Source of the DNA: Flectobacillus roseus
GTDB lineage: Bacteria; Bacteroidota; Bacteroidia; Cytophagales; Spirosomataceae
Assembly: GCF_030056665.1 (NCBI RefSeq)
Contig: NZ_JASHIG010000020.1
DNA: 64,000 nucleotides
Reading direction: 5' to 3' (one strand)
The notes beneath the pieces are model-generated. The model was not told where the DNA came from and searched no databases. It worked only from the letters and a program-made list of their open reading frames with translations. The translations under genes and the position numbers were made by a program. Below are positions 8,840 to 17,922 of the stretch, in pieces (positions within the stretch are counted from its first letter, which is position 1; every line of letters begins with the position of its first letter).

Positions 8840-9718
8840 TTATTTCAAACCTAGCGCTTTCAACATTGTTTCACCAATGTCAGCAGGTGAATGAACAACA
8901 TGGATACCACACTCTTCCATGATAGCCATTTTAGCTGCAGCAGTATCGTCAGCACCACCGATGATAGCACCAGCATGACCCATACGACGACCTTTTGGAG
9001 CAGTTTGACCTGCGATGAAACCAACAACTGGCTTTTTGTTACCAGTTTCTTTGATCCAACGAGCAGCTTCAGCTTCCATTCCTCCACCGATTTCACCGAT
9101 CATTACGATACCTTCAGTTTCAGGGTCATTCATCAACAACTCAACAGCTTCTTTAGTAGTAGTACCAATGATTGGGTCACCACCAATACCGATAGCTGTA
9201 GTCTGACCTAAGCCAGCCTTTGTTAATTGATCTACTGCTTCGTAAGTTAAAGTACCTGATTTTGAAACGATACCAATTTTACCTTTAGAGAAGATAAATG
9301 CAGGCATGATACCTACTTTACATTCTCCAGCAGTCATTACGCCTGGACAGTTAGGGCCAATCAAACGAGTTTCTTTGCCTTTGATGTATTCTTTAGCGTA
9401 GATCATGTCCTTAGTAGGAATACCTTCAGTGATACAAATAATCACTTTGATACCTGCGTCAGCTGATTCCATGATAGCATCTGCAGCAAATGCAGGCGGT
9501 ACAAAAATAATCGAAGTGTCAGCACCTACTTGTTGAACAGCCTCCAATACAGTATTGAAAACCGGACGGTCAAGGTGAGTAGTACCACCTTTTCCTGGAG
9601 TAACACCACCTACGACGTTCGAGCCGTATTCTATCATCTGCTGAGCATGGAAAGTACCTTCCGAGCCCGTAAAGCCTTGTACAATTATTCTAGAGTTTTT
9701 GTTAACAAGTACACTCAT
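8840..9718 (-). CDS. sucD: Succinate-CoA ligase (ADP-forming), alpha subunit
   Basis: 292 residues, full length. SucD binds CoA and carries the phosphohistidine of succinyl-CoA synthetase, which makes ATP (or GTP) from succinyl-CoA in the TCA cycle. The CoA-binding Rossmann start (IIVQGFTGSEGTFHAQ), GPNCPGVMT, SKSGTLTYE and the active-site loop RRMGHAGAIIGG with phosphorylated His248 are all present. The beta subunit gene sucC is not adjacent, so the subunits are encoded at separate loci. A consensus promoter lies about 55 bases upstream. Confidence 0.97.
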   Translation of the reverse strand: MSVLVNKNSRIIVQGFTGSEGTFHAQQMIEYGSNVVGGVTPGKGGTTHLDRPVFNTVLEAVQQVGADTSIIFVPPAFAADAIMESADAGIKVIICITEGIPTKDMIYAKEYIKGKETRLIGPNCPGVMTAGECKVGIMPAFIFSKGKIGIVSKSGTLTYEAVDQLTKAGLGQTTAIGIGGDPIIGTTTKEAVELLMNDPETEGIVMIGEIGGGMEAEAARWIKETGNKKPVVGFIAGQTAPKGRRMGHAGAIIGGADDTAAAKMAIMEECGIHVVHSPADIGETMLKALGLK

Positions 9719-9771
9719 TTTTTCGTGTCGTTATCTGTTATTGAAAATTCCTATTATTAAGAAAAGTTTCG

Positions 9772-9801
9772 TAAAGGTAAAAGGTGAATGCCAAAGAGCA
9801 A
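9772..9801 (-). promoter_or_regulatory. sucD: Candidate sucD promoter
   Basis: Minus strand TTG (9801-9799), 19-base spacer, TACCTTTA (9779-9772); the last base differs from the TAnnTTTG consensus. It lies 53 bases upstream of the sucD ATG. Confidence 0.5.
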
Positions 9802-9966
9802 AAAGTAATTATTATTTAGCTCATTTTTATTCGGGGGCAATATTACAACAATTTGACATACAAGGCTTTAATAATTAATTAAATTCTGCTAATTTTTTAT
9901 AGATTCATTCTGTAACAAAAGAATTCTTATCTTAATCTTTCAATAATAGGCTAAACTATTTTTAAC

Positions 9967-10773
9967 ATGGAAACACTTCTGTTCAGCATCCAAAACCATA
10001 TTGCTCAAATCATTATCAATAGACCTCATAAAGCAAATGCACTAGACGCCAAGTCGTGGGAAGAGTTACAATTAATTTTTGAGCAAATTAATGACGATGA
10101 CACCATACGAGTAGTGATTATTTCTGGAGGAGATAGCAAACATTTTTGTGCAGGAATTGATTTATCACTATTGATGTCAGTTAGCCAAAATACCCTATCT
10201 TGCGAAGGGAAAAAAAGAGAAAGACTTAGAAAGCAAATAATTGATTTACAATCACCTATCAATGCCATAGAAAATTGTACAAAACCCGTCCTTATGGCTA
10301 TTCATGGAGGGTGTATAGGCGCGGGTGTAGACCTAATTTGTGCGGCAGATATACGCTACTGTACCAATGATGCATATTTTACCATCAAAGAAATAGATAT
10401 GGGGATGGTAGCTGATCTTGGAACTTTACAACGTTTACCCAAACTCATCAACCCAAGTATTGCTAGAGAACTCGCCTTTACTGGTAGGGCAATTTCGGGC
10501 ACCGAAGCTCAACAGATCGGACTTGTCAATAAAGCATTCGAGACGCGAGCTGAGCTTGAGCAATATGTATGGGAAATTGCCACTCAAATTGCCTCCAAAT
10601 CGCCGATAGCTATTAGAGGTACGAAACATATTTTGAACTACAGTCTGGAGCATTCGACCAAAGATAGTCTTGAATATATGGCCACTTGGAACGCAGCAAT
10701 GCTATTGTCCAACGACTTGCAGGAGGCATTCTTGGCACAAACACAGAAACGTAGCGCAAAATTTGAAGATTAA
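9967..10773 (+). CDS. Enoyl-CoA hydratase/isomerase family protein (dienoyl-CoA isomerase-like)
   Basis: 268 residues, crotonase fold. Residues HFCAGIDLS (about 59-67) and HGGCIGAGVDL (113-123) form the oxyanion hole. Three acidic residues, Asp122, Glu142 (in IKEIDMGMVADLG) and Asp150, fall at the positions used by delta3,5-delta2,4-dienoyl-CoA isomerase (ECH1), and ADIRYC and GTLQRLPK are also typical of that branch. It would thus shift double bonds of unsaturated fatty acyl-CoA during beta-oxidation, rather than hydrate enoyl-CoA. No other fatty-acid gene is adjacent. Family certain; substrate inferred. Confidence 0.88.
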   Translation: METLLFSIQNHIAQIIINRPHKANALDAKSWEELQLIFEQINDDDTIRVVIISGGDSKHFCAGIDLSLLMSVSQNTLSCEGKKRERLRKQIIDLQSPINAIENCTKPVLMAIHGGCIGAGVDLICAADIRYCTNDAYFTIKEIDMGMVADLGTLQRLPKLINPSIARELAFTGRAISGTEAQQIGLVNKAFETRAELEQYVWEIATQIASKSPIAIRGTKHILNYSLEHSTKDSLEYMATWNAAMLLSNDLQEAFLAQTQKRSAKFED

Positions 10774-10948
10774 ATTTACCGATTGATAATATTATAGATT
10801 GTATTTTTGTAAAAATGTCGTCGTAGCTTACGGTTATTAGCCAAGAGCTTGGTGATTTGCTTAGGGTTTTGAGCAAATCTATAAAACTTAATCAAGATAC
10901 ATCATCTTTGGACAGGTAACTTTACCTTTCTGGATTCTTCATAATACG

Positions 10949-12616
10949 ATGCTTACTCATTTAAAGATAAAAAACTATGCGCTGATTGAGCGCCTGGAGT
11001 TAACTCCAAATCCCGCTTTAAACATCATCACGGGTGAGACAGGTGCGGGTAAGTCTATTATGTTGGGAGCTATTGGCTTGTTGTTAGGGAATCGTGCCGA
11101 CACTAAAACCCTCTACAATCCAGAAGATAAATGTGTGATTGAAGGAGAGTTTAATCTTTCTGGTTTTATCATCAAAAGCCTTTTTGAGGAAGAAGAACTC
11201 GATTACGAAGACCATTGTATTATTCGCCGAGAAATTTCCCCACAGGGAAAAACACGTGCTTTTATCAATGATACTCCCGTAAATCTTGAAACACTCCGTC
11301 GTATTGCTTCTCAATTGATGGATGTGCATTCTCAGCACGACAATTTATTGTTGGGTGCTACCGAATATCAACTCCAAATCGTTGATACTTTTGCCCAAAA
11401 TGATACGCTTCTCGAAAAATACAAACTTGATTTTAGCAACTACCAAAAAGCATACAAAGCTTATGATGAATTAGTTATCGACGCTAAAAACAGTAAAAAA
11501 GAATTTGACTATAATTCCTTTTTGCTCGATGAACTTCAAAAAGCAAAACTAAAAGGAAACGAGTTGGAGGCGCTCGAAGCAGAACTCAATAAGCTCGAAA
11601 ATGCTGAAGATGTCAAGTCCAAACTTCAGCAATCTGCCGAGATCCTGAGTGGCTCCGAGCAGTCTATTATTTCTTTGTTTGGGACCACTTTAGCCAACCT
11701 AAACGCTATTAGTCAATATGGCGAGCATTTCAAACAATTGCGTGAAAGACTCAATTCTTGTTTGATTGAAATCAAAGATATTTCTAACGAGATAGAAGGT
11801 GAATCGGAACAAGTAGAAATAGATAATGAGAAAATTGCGGCGCTTCAGGTAAGAGTAGATACTATTTATCATTTATTACAAAAACATCAGGTTAAAAAGG
11901 ACACCGACTTACTAAAGATTCAAGCAGACCTAGAAGTTAAAGTTGGCAAGGTTTTGAATCTTGATGAGAATTTAGCCGAGGCAAAAGCCAAAGTTGAAAA
12001 GGCAGAAAAAGCCTTACAAAAAAGTGCCGAAGCCCTTTCAAAGTCTCGACTGAATGTCTTGAGTACGATTGAAGCGCAGATTACAAGTCTTCTGATAGAC
12101 TTAGGCATGCCAAACGCAGCCCTGAAAGTTGAGAATGAATTTATCAAGCCATCTCCCACGGGAATCAACGTGGTAAACCTGTTATTCTCCGCCAATAAAG
12201 GCATCAAGCCACAACCGCTCAAAAATGTGGCATCGGGAGGTGAATTTAGTCGTTTGATGCTGGCAATCAAATATATTTTGGCCAACAAACGCGCTTTACC
12301 AACCATTGTTTTCGATGAAATAGATACAGGTATTTCGGGTGAAGTATCTATCAAAGTAGGAAATATGATGCGTGAAATGAGCAAGAGTCATCAAATTATT
12401 GCCATTACGCACTTACACCAGATTGCGGCTCAAGGGTCAGTTCATTATTTTGTATACAAAGACCACTCATCTGAAAGAACCGTTTCTAGAATTAAAGAGT
12501 TATCTAAAGACGAACGTATCATGGAAATAGCTCAAATGATTGGTGGACAAAACCCTTCTGCGGCTATTTTAGACAATGCCCGTGAAATTCTTGAAAAACA
12601 CCTTCAAGAACAATAA
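10949..12616 (+). CDS. recN: DNA repair protein RecN
   Basis: 555 residues, normal for RecN, an SMC-like ATPase that acts early in recombinational repair of double-strand breaks. The N-terminal Walker A GETGAGKS (29-36) and QLMDVHSQHDN are followed by two coiled-coil arms (about 160-380). The C-terminal head contains the ABC signature ASGGEFSRLMLAIK, Walker B TIVFDEIDTGISGE and AITHLHQIAAQG. The next ATG-started gene is 111 bases downstream. Confidence 0.97.
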   Translation: MLTHLKIKNYALIERLELTPNPALNIITGETGAGKSIMLGAIGLLLGNRADTKTLYNPEDKCVIEGEFNLSGFIIKSLFEEEELDYEDHCIIRREISPQGKTRAFINDTPVNLETLRRIASQLMDVHSQHDNLLLGATEYQLQIVDTFAQNDTLLEKYKLDFSNYQKAYKAYDELVIDAKNSKKEFDYNSFLLDELQKAKLKGNELEALEAELNKLENAEDVKSKLQQSAEILSGSEQSIISLFGTTLANLNAISQYGEHFKQLRERLNSCLIEIKDISNEIEGESEQVEIDNEKIAALQVRVDTIYHLLQKHQVKKDTDLLKIQADLEVKVGKVLNLDENLAEAKAKVEKAEKALQKSAEALSKSRLNVLSTIEAQITSLLIDLGMPNAALKVENEFIKPSPTGINVVNLLFSANKGIKPQPLKNVASGGEFSRLMLAIKYILANKRALPTIVFDEIDTGISGEVSIKVGNMMREMSKSHQIIAITHLHQIAAQGSVHYFVYKDHSSERTVSRIKELSKDERIMEIAQMIGGQNPSAAILDNAREILEKHLQEQ

Positions 12617-12727
12617 CTGACCATCGTCATTTTATAAGGAGCAAACATCACCTTTTTTTGTTGTTTGATTCTATCTAATCACCAAACACCCTTTGCTAGT
12701 TCACAGAACGATATATTTTAAATGCTT

Positions 12728-13126
12728 ATGAAAAAGATTATTATTCCTGTGTTGTTCCTGCTTGGAGCAAGTTCTTGTCAGAAAGCACAACAAGAAGATC
12801 AACAAAAAAAGCTCATCGATGAAGTGATTGCAGTGCATGATGAAGTAATGCCCAAAATGGATGAAATCATGACTCTCAAAAGCCAGCTCGATAGTGTAGC
12901 TAAAGTTTCGAAAGACTCAATAAAAGCACGTGATTTGTTTATTCAGCTTGATTCGGCAGATATCAAAATGTCTAACTGGATGGCCGAATATAACCCAGAA
13001 TCAGTGAAAGGTAAAGGCAACGAAGAGGTGATGAAGTATCTCGAAAACGAGAAGAAAAGAATCAATGAAGTAAAAGATATTACCAATACAAGTATTACCA
13101 ACGCCAAACAATTTTTAAGTAAATAA
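12728..13126 (+). CDS. Small helical lipoprotein coupled to the SCO gene
   Basis: 132 residues from the second ATG (12728); an ATG two codons upstream (12722) is less likely because MKKIIIPVLFLLGASSC is a textbook lipoprotein signal (lipidated Cys, ASSC). The mature part is charged and predicted helical (VIAVHDEVMPKMDEIMTLKSQLD), resembling Bacteroidota proteins loosely named viral A-type inclusion proteins; function unknown. Its TAA overlaps the next ATG by one base (TAATG), so translation is probably coupled to the SCO protein, suggesting a role near cytochrome oxidase assembly. That link is inferred from position only. Confidence 0.82.
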   Translation: MKKIIIPVLFLLGASSCQKAQQEDQQKKLIDEVIAVHDEVMPKMDEIMTLKSQLDSVAKVSKDSIKARDLFIQLDSADIKMSNWMAEYNPESVKGKGNEEVMKYLENEKKRINEVKDITNTSITNAKQFLSK

Positions 13127-13785
13127 TGCGACTATCTTCATTAACACACAAAGCTTTAATGGTAGGCATAGCATTATTGGCTTGGTCATGCTCTGATGGC
13201 TCAAAAAAACTCCCCTATCTTGGTCAAAAAAGTGTAGAAACCAGAGTAGAAAACGGTAAAAGTATCACCGATTCGGTTTATCATACTATTCCTGATTTTA
13301 GTTTTATCAATCAAGACTCTGTGGTTTTTACACAGAAAGATGTTGAAGGCAAAATCTATGTAGCCGACTTTTTCTTTACTACTTGTCCTACGATTTGCCC
13401 AAAAATGAAAACACAAATGTTGAGAGTTTTTGAAAAATACAAAGACAATCCACATTTCATGATTTTATCACATACCATCGACCCTCGTCACGATACGCCA
13501 AGTGTCTTGAAGGAGTTTGGTCAAAATTTGGGGCTTGATTCTAAAAAATGGCAAATGGTAACAGGCGACAAAATGAAAATCTATGAGCTTGGTCAAAAAA
13601 GCTATATGGTTACCGCTACCGACGACCCTACCCAACCTGGAGGCATTGTTCATAGTGGAGCCTTCATTTTGGTAGACAAAGACCGCCATATCCGAGGGAT
13701 TTACGATGGGACTGTTCCCGAAAAAGTTGATAATTTAATAAAGGATATCGAAGTGCTTTTAGCTGAACAATATCCACAAAAATAG
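13126..13785 (+). CDS. SCO1/SenC-family copper chaperone / thiol protein
   Basis: 219 residues. SCO proteins deliver copper to, or reduce, the CuA site of cytochrome c oxidase. The N terminus looks like a lipoprotein signal (ALLAWSC, Cys22). The thioredoxin-like domain has the copper-binding CPTICPKMK motif (Cys87, Cys91) and the conserved distal His176 (VHSGAFILVDK); DPRHDTP (119-125) is also typical. It is translationally coupled to the small lipoprotein before it and followed, after a repeat, by a c-type cytochrome, consistent with a respiratory function at the cell envelope. Confidence 0.92.
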   Translation: MRLSSLTHKALMVGIALLAWSCSDGSKKLPYLGQKSVETRVENGKSITDSVYHTIPDFSFINQDSVVFTQKDVEGKIYVADFFFTTCPTICPKMKTQMLRVFEKYKDNPHFMILSHTIDPRHDTPSVLKEFGQNLGLDSKKWQMVTGDKMKIYELGQKSYMVTATDDPTQPGGIVHSGAFILVDKDRHIRGIYDGTVPEKVDNLIKDIEVLLAEQYPQK

Positions 13786-13800
13786 TTTTGAAATAAGTTA

Positions 13801-13910
13801 ATGGGCAAAATGAAACCAATTTTCCCCGCAATAGGCATTAAGCAATATGCCGTAAGCTAAAAGTTATGCTTGCCTAATGCTTACAGCATATTGCCTAAAG
13901 CTTATTAATA
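13801..13910. repeat. R1 repeat, locus A
   Basis: R1-like element between the SCO and cytochrome c genes. It contains GCAATATGCCGTAAGC and TTGCCTAATGC together with the terminal motif GGCAAAATGAAA. It is a diverged, short copy of the family best seen at 27193-27334. Confidence 0.6.
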
Positions 13911-13923
13911 GAGGTATATTCTT

Positions 13924-14337
13924 ATGAAAAAATTCTTATTCGGCTTATTTGTTACTTCTTTAATGATGGCTTGCCAGAGCCAAGAAGAACTCAAGCTCAA
14001 ACAATATTATATCGACGGACAGGCTTTGTACAAAACACATTGCGAAAACTGTCATCAAATAGATGGAAAAGGATTAGCAGGACTATATCCTCCGATAAAT
14101 GGTTCGGATTTCTTGAAAAAAAATAAAAATCGTATTATTTGTGGTATCCGCAATGGCTTGAACGATACTATTGTTGTAAATGGCAAAACGTATCATCAAC
14201 CTATGCCCGCCAACAAACAGTTACAAGGGATAGACGTAGCTGAAATCACCACCTACATTTATAACGAATGGGGTGGCGAAAAGACAATCACCGATGTCAA
14301 GGCTGTCAAAAAAATCTTGGATACCTGCGAAAAATAG
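13924..14337 (+). CDS. Cytochrome c lipoprotein, class I
   Basis: 137 residues. The signal peptide ends in a lipobox (LMMAC, Cys17). One covalent heme site CENCH (Cys40, Cys43, His44) and a likely axial ligand Met94 in HQPMPANKQLQG make this a single-heme electron carrier anchored in the envelope. The position after a SCO gene suggests it serves a terminal oxidase, but its partner is not in the window. A strong terminator follows directly. Confidence 0.92.
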   Translation: MKKFLFGLFVTSLMMACQSQEELKLKQYYIDGQALYKTHCENCHQIDGKGLAGLYPPINGSDFLKKNKNRIICGIRNGLNDTIVVNGKTYHQPMPANKQLQGIDVAEITTYIYNEWGGEKTITDVKAVKKILDTCEK

Positions 14338-14344
14338 TAGCTCA

Positions 14345-14402
14345 GAAAAAATAAAAACCTCGAAAGTTTCAACATATGAACTTTCGAGGTTTTTATTTTT
14401 TC
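14345..14402 (+). terminator. Intrinsic terminator after the cytochrome c gene
   Basis: Perfect 24-bp stem (14345-14368 with 14379-14402) around a 10-base loop. Core ACCTCGAAAGTT/AACTTTCGAGGT is flanked by A- and T-runs, so it is symmetrical. It starts 7 bases after the stop codon. Confidence 0.93.
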
Positions 14403-14529
14403 TTTCAACCATGTAATTTTCCATTCAACAATTTCTGTCTACTTCTATCAAATAAATCATACCTTTTACCCAAAACTCAGGTATTATCGCAAATTAAAAA
14501 TTGTATTACGCCCAAAACATCTCTCTCAA

Positions 14530-15915
14530 ATGACTAAAAAATTATCCTTATTGATTCTTACTTCAATCATTGTTAGTTCATGCTCAGTAACAAAAAACTG
14601 GAAAAGCGATCATCCTAGCGACAACTTCCTTAAAGCCAGTTTTGATGAATTTACAGGGACAGAAAAACTCAAATTTCCTAAACAAGCCAACGCACTTGTA
14701 TATCTAAGCTCAACGGTAAGTACGTCGCAAGGGAAGGTTTTACTTTCATTAAAAAATACGACCCTGTCAACAGCCAATAAAGTCAATCATCAGAAAATTA
14801 GTTTGTCGCAATCTCAAGTATTAAAAATTTCGGGAGAGAAAGCCCATGGTTCCTTTGCCTTATCATATCCTACGTTAACCGAAAAGAAGATACAAGTAAA
14901 CTATCATCAAAATATTGAGCTGTTAGGTTTATGCTACACCCTTTTAAACCTAAGCGATTTTAATGATATTCCCGACGATCAAACATTCGAGATGAATGGG
15001 GAGAAAGTAAAAATCAAAGATTTGTATGCTATTACTACCAAGATTGGTAACGAGTTTAAACCCTTTTTAGCCTCAAAAAACTTAGCAACTATCAAAACTT
15101 TCTTTGATAAAGACTTTTATCTTCATAACTCTAATTTCTTATTGCAGCTGGACAATTTTCCCAATGCAATAGTGAGCGAAGACAATCCCTTTTTAAGCCA
15201 TTATTCATCAAAAGCAGAAGCGGAAAAGCTAGTCAATGCATTTAATGCATTTGCCCTTGAAATTAATTTTCAAGACTTTCTGAAAAGATATAGTCCATAT
15301 TACCAAAAAATGATTCAGGAAGTGGAGCAAAATATTCCACAAGAAAGTTTCATTGTTGAGATGGAGCATCTTTACAGCAAGAATGTACAAAACTATCGAC
15401 TATACCCGAGCCTTACGATTCCTTTTGGACAAGGTTTTGCAGCAGGCAATGCCAATACTATTGGTAATATTTTTGCCTCTTTTAACAAGCCGAAAGAAGT
15501 AAACCAAATATCAAACCTACAATTAGGGTATGGCAATCCTACCTCGTTAAGAGATATTTGTGTACATGAGTTTGGACATTCATTTGTTAACCCAGCAATC
15601 GACAAAGTAGATGAAAGCGTCTTGAAAGACAAAGAGTCTTTGTATGAACCTATCAGAGAGAAGATGTCAGAACAAGGATACAGCCAATGGAAGATATGCC
15701 TTTATGAGCACTTCAATAGAGCCAATGAGGTAATTATTGCTCGATTGATTGGAGATAACAAAAAAGCAGAAAAGATTTTACAAGAGAATGTCAAAAATAA
15801 ATCATTTATCTATCTTCCTCAAATTGTAGAAAAGCTCGAATATTGGTATAACAATGAGTTTTTAGACAAAACCTACGACCAAAAAGTAAGCGATATTATT
15901 GCGGAATTGAAGTAG
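14530..15915 (+). CDS. DUF4932-type lipoprotein with HEFGH zincin motif
   Basis: 461 residues. Lipoprotein signal MTKKLSLLILTSIIVSSC (Cys18). The first 130 residues are a beta-rich domain. The remainder matches the DUF4932 pattern, with VHEFGHSFVNP holding a HExxH motif (His346, Glu347, His350), as in zinc metallopeptidases, and a later YEHFNRANEVIIARL helix that could supply a third ligand (Glu). It is probably an envelope-anchored peptidase of unknown substrate. It converges on lptC, sharing a bidirectional terminator. Family assignment is by motif only. Confidence 0.78.
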   Translation: MTKKLSLLILTSIIVSSCSVTKNWKSDHPSDNFLKASFDEFTGTEKLKFPKQANALVYLSSTVSTSQGKVLLSLKNTTLSTANKVNHQKISLSQSQVLKISGEKAHGSFALSYPTLTEKKIQVNYHQNIELLGLCYTLLNLSDFNDIPDDQTFEMNGEKVKIKDLYAITTKIGNEFKPFLASKNLATIKTFFDKDFYLHNSNFLLQLDNFPNAIVSEDNPFLSHYSSKAEAEKLVNAFNAFALEINFQDFLKRYSPYYQKMIQEVEQNIPQESFIVEMEHLYSKNVQNYRLYPSLTIPFGQGFAAGNANTIGNIFASFNKPKEVNQISNLQLGYGNPTSLRDICVHEFGHSFVNPAIDKVDESVLKDKESLYEPIREKMSEQGYSQWKICLYEHFNRANEVIIARLIGDNKKAEKILQENVKNKSFIYLPQIVEKLEYWYNNEFLDKTYDQKVSDIIAELK

Positions 15916-15931
15916 AAAAACTCTAATAAAC

Positions 15932-15967
15932 AAAAAAGGTCAACCCTCATGAGGGTTGACCTTTTTT
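15932..15967. terminator. Bidirectional terminator between convergent genes
   Basis: Perfect 36-base palindrome centred on CATG; core GGTCAACCCT/AGGGTTGACC with an A-run on the left and a T-run on the right. It serves the DUF4932 gene (plus) and lptC (minus), whose stop is 3 bases beyond it. Confidence 0.93.
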
Positions 15968-15969
15968 AG

Positions 15970-16521
15970 TTATTGGGGCAAGTTTTTCACGCTCAGGACG
16001 CCCGTTACTCGACGAAGCGTATAATCTGTGAAATCTTGATTAGAATCCATTCCTACGCCGTGTAATACTTGCTCTGGGGTTTTGATATCAACAGGTTTAT
16101 CGGTGTAAACCTTCTTGGTATCAGGGCTCCAAAACATCTCATCGGTTTGTAAGGTCTCATTTTTGATTTGGTTATTTACCAACACGCGCCCCATAATGTG
16201 ATAGAGGTTTTTCGAACGAATAAATCTTGCCGAATCGCCTCGGAGCGTTGTGGTATTATTTCCCAATTTATCAAAAAAGAAAATTCTTACCTCTTTGGGA
16301 TAAACCTTGTCATCATTTTGGAGTGTGAGTTGTGTCTCAGTCGACATTCTTACCATAATTCTTGCCGAATCGGTATATGCCATATTGATGCCATGCAGCT
16401 CCGACAGTGGTCCATTGTAAATCCCCTTTTGAACAATTTTCTCCTCTTTTTTACAACTTATCAGCGTCAATGTCCAGCATAAAATAACACTTATTACCGC
16501 TATATATTTGTCTGTTTTCAT
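15970..16521 (-). CDS. lptC: LPS export ABC transporter periplasmic protein LptC
   Basis: 183 residues. LptC receives lipopolysaccharide from the LptBFG extractor and passes it to LptA. Here the N terminus is a lipoprotein-like signal (LTLISC, Cys23) instead of the simple membrane anchor of enterobacterial LptC, as is usual in Bacteroidota. The beta-jellyroll pattern of the Lpt fold is visible in MAYTDSARIMVRMSTETQL and IFFFDKLGNNTTTLRGDSA. It is the last gene of coaX - outer membrane protein - lptC, an order conserved in the phylum. Confidence 0.87.
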   Translation of the reverse strand: MKTDKYIAVISVILCWTLTLISCKKEEKIVQKGIYNGPLSELHGINMAYTDSARIMVRMSTETQLTLQNDDKVYPKEVRIFFFDKLGNNTTTLRGDSARFIRSKNLYHIMGRVLVNNQIKNETLQTDEMFWSPDTKKVYTDKPVDIKTPEQVLHGVGMDSNQDFTDYTLRRVTGVLSVKNLPQ

Positions 16522-16587
16522 ACCAAAATCGCAATTAGTATTTCGACAATTTTCTGAACTCCTAGAAAACTATCTCACTTAATAAGA

Positions 16588-17922
16588 TTAGTCGATTTTT
16601 GGTTTACGGAACCAAGAGAAGTCACCTAATGAGAATCCAACTACAATTTTTGAATAAACTTCCTCAATACCATTGGTTGCCAATGTTCCTCTTTTACCAT
16701 GTACAAAAGCCACGTTTAGGTATGAAATTGTACGCATTGGGAAAGAAGCTCCAACTGAGAAATTATAGTCTTTAGCTCCTGCTGTTCCTGTTACAGTGTA
16801 AGGAGATTGTGTATAACTAGCACCTACGCGATAGACTACGTGGTTGAAATATCCAGAGATTGCTTCAAAATCAGGAATGTATTCTGCTCCAAATGCGATA
16901 GTTGAGGCATCTACTAATTTCTCTGAATTACCATCAACATTTCTGAAAGCCGTCCACTTAGTCATTGAGTAGTCGAGAGAGACGTTCAACTGACCAGGTT
17001 TTTCTAAACTGATACCAAAACGATAAGTTGATGGCAAGGTGATATGACCTGTAGATTGTGTCAATGTATCGGCATTAATTGCGGTAATACCTGAAGCATC
17101 CAATGTACGGAACTGACGAAGCGACTTAGCTTTGAGTGTTTGAGAAAAATCAGCAGTAGCTGCAATATTTAAGAAATACTCTTTGCTAATTTTTGGACGC
17201 CAAGCACCACCCAATTTGAAAAGTAAACCAGAATAGTTGGTACGGTCAGCCAATTTGATTTGATAGTTTTGACCATCACTATAGTTTTGAGTTGTAATAT
17301 CATTGTTGATTACTCCAAAAGTATAGCTTGTTTCAAGACCTACATACACATTCTTGTTAAGTCTAACACCATTTGACCAAACAGCTTTGTTCAAACCACC
17401 ACTACCGTTGTAAGCGATTGTTGTACTGTCTTTGCCCAAAAGATCAAGTTTATTTACTGAAAACGTAGAATAATCCACATTGGTAGACGGGCGCAAACCC
17501 AACAACATTGTCCAGCGAGAGCTCACAGGCAATGCCAAAGAGATAGGACCAATAGTACCACGAGTAGTATTAGAGCGTTTCGAGTTGTTTTGTAAACCTT
17601 TTACCTCCGTGTTAACGCCCATTTCGAAAAGCGTGTAACGGTTGCGAGCCAACAAGGCAGGGTTTAAATTATTGATATATAAACCAGAGGCATTGGCAAC
17701 GCCAAGTCCACCCATCATATAGTTTACAGAACCGGCTTCTGTAACAGCCTCGCCAATACCCAAATAAGAATAAGGAGAGTTGGATTGCTGAGCACTAGAC
17801 CACTGAGAGTGGAGTACTAGCCCCAGTACCAATAGAGATACAATTTTTAATTTAGCCGTTACAGGCAGGCCTTTACGATTGTGTAAGCTTGTCTGGTGAG
17901 CTAGCGTTTTTAATTTCGACAT
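16588..17922 (-). CDS. Outer-membrane beta-barrel protein of the coaX-lptC operon
   Basis: 444 residues. After a signal peptide (hydrophobic stretch KIVSLLVLGLVL, cleavage near SSAQ-QS) the protein starts with SPYSYLGIGEAV and continues as alternating beta strands typical of an outer-membrane barrel (FadL/PorV-like appearance). Function unknown; position between coaX and lptC suggests an envelope role. The only ATG lies 50 bases inside coaX, giving a 24-residue stretch before the hydrophobic core; translation is probably coupled to coaX. A start at a non-ATG codon further in cannot be excluded. Confidence 0.83.
   Translation of the reverse strand: MSKLKTLAHQTSLHNRKGLPVTAKLKIVSLLVLGLVLHSQWSSAQQSNSPYSYLGIGEAVTEAGSVNYMMGGLGVANASGLYINNLNPALLARNRYTLFEMGVNTEVKGLQNNSKRSNTTRGTIGPISLALPVSSRWTMLLGLRPSTNVDYSTFSVNKLDLLGKDSTTIAYNGSGGLNKAVWSNGVRLNKNVYVGLETSYTFGVINNDITTQNYSDGQNYQIKLADRTNYSGLLFKLGGAWRPKISKEYFLNIAATADFSQTLKAKSLRQFRTLDASGITAINADTLTQSTGHITLPSTYRFGISLEKPGQLNVSLDYSMTKWTAFRNVDGNSEKLVDASTIAFGAEYIPDFEAISGYFNHVVYRVGASYTQSPYTVTGTAGAKDYNFSVGASFPMRTISYLNVAFVHGKRGTLATNGIEEVYSKIVVGFSLGDFSWFRKPKID

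Noticed and set aside
8891..9211. 106-codon plus-strand ORF opposite sucD
   Set aside because: Composition is the mirror of the conserved sucD frame (Ser/Thr/Asp-rich), no start context or motif; sucD explains the region.
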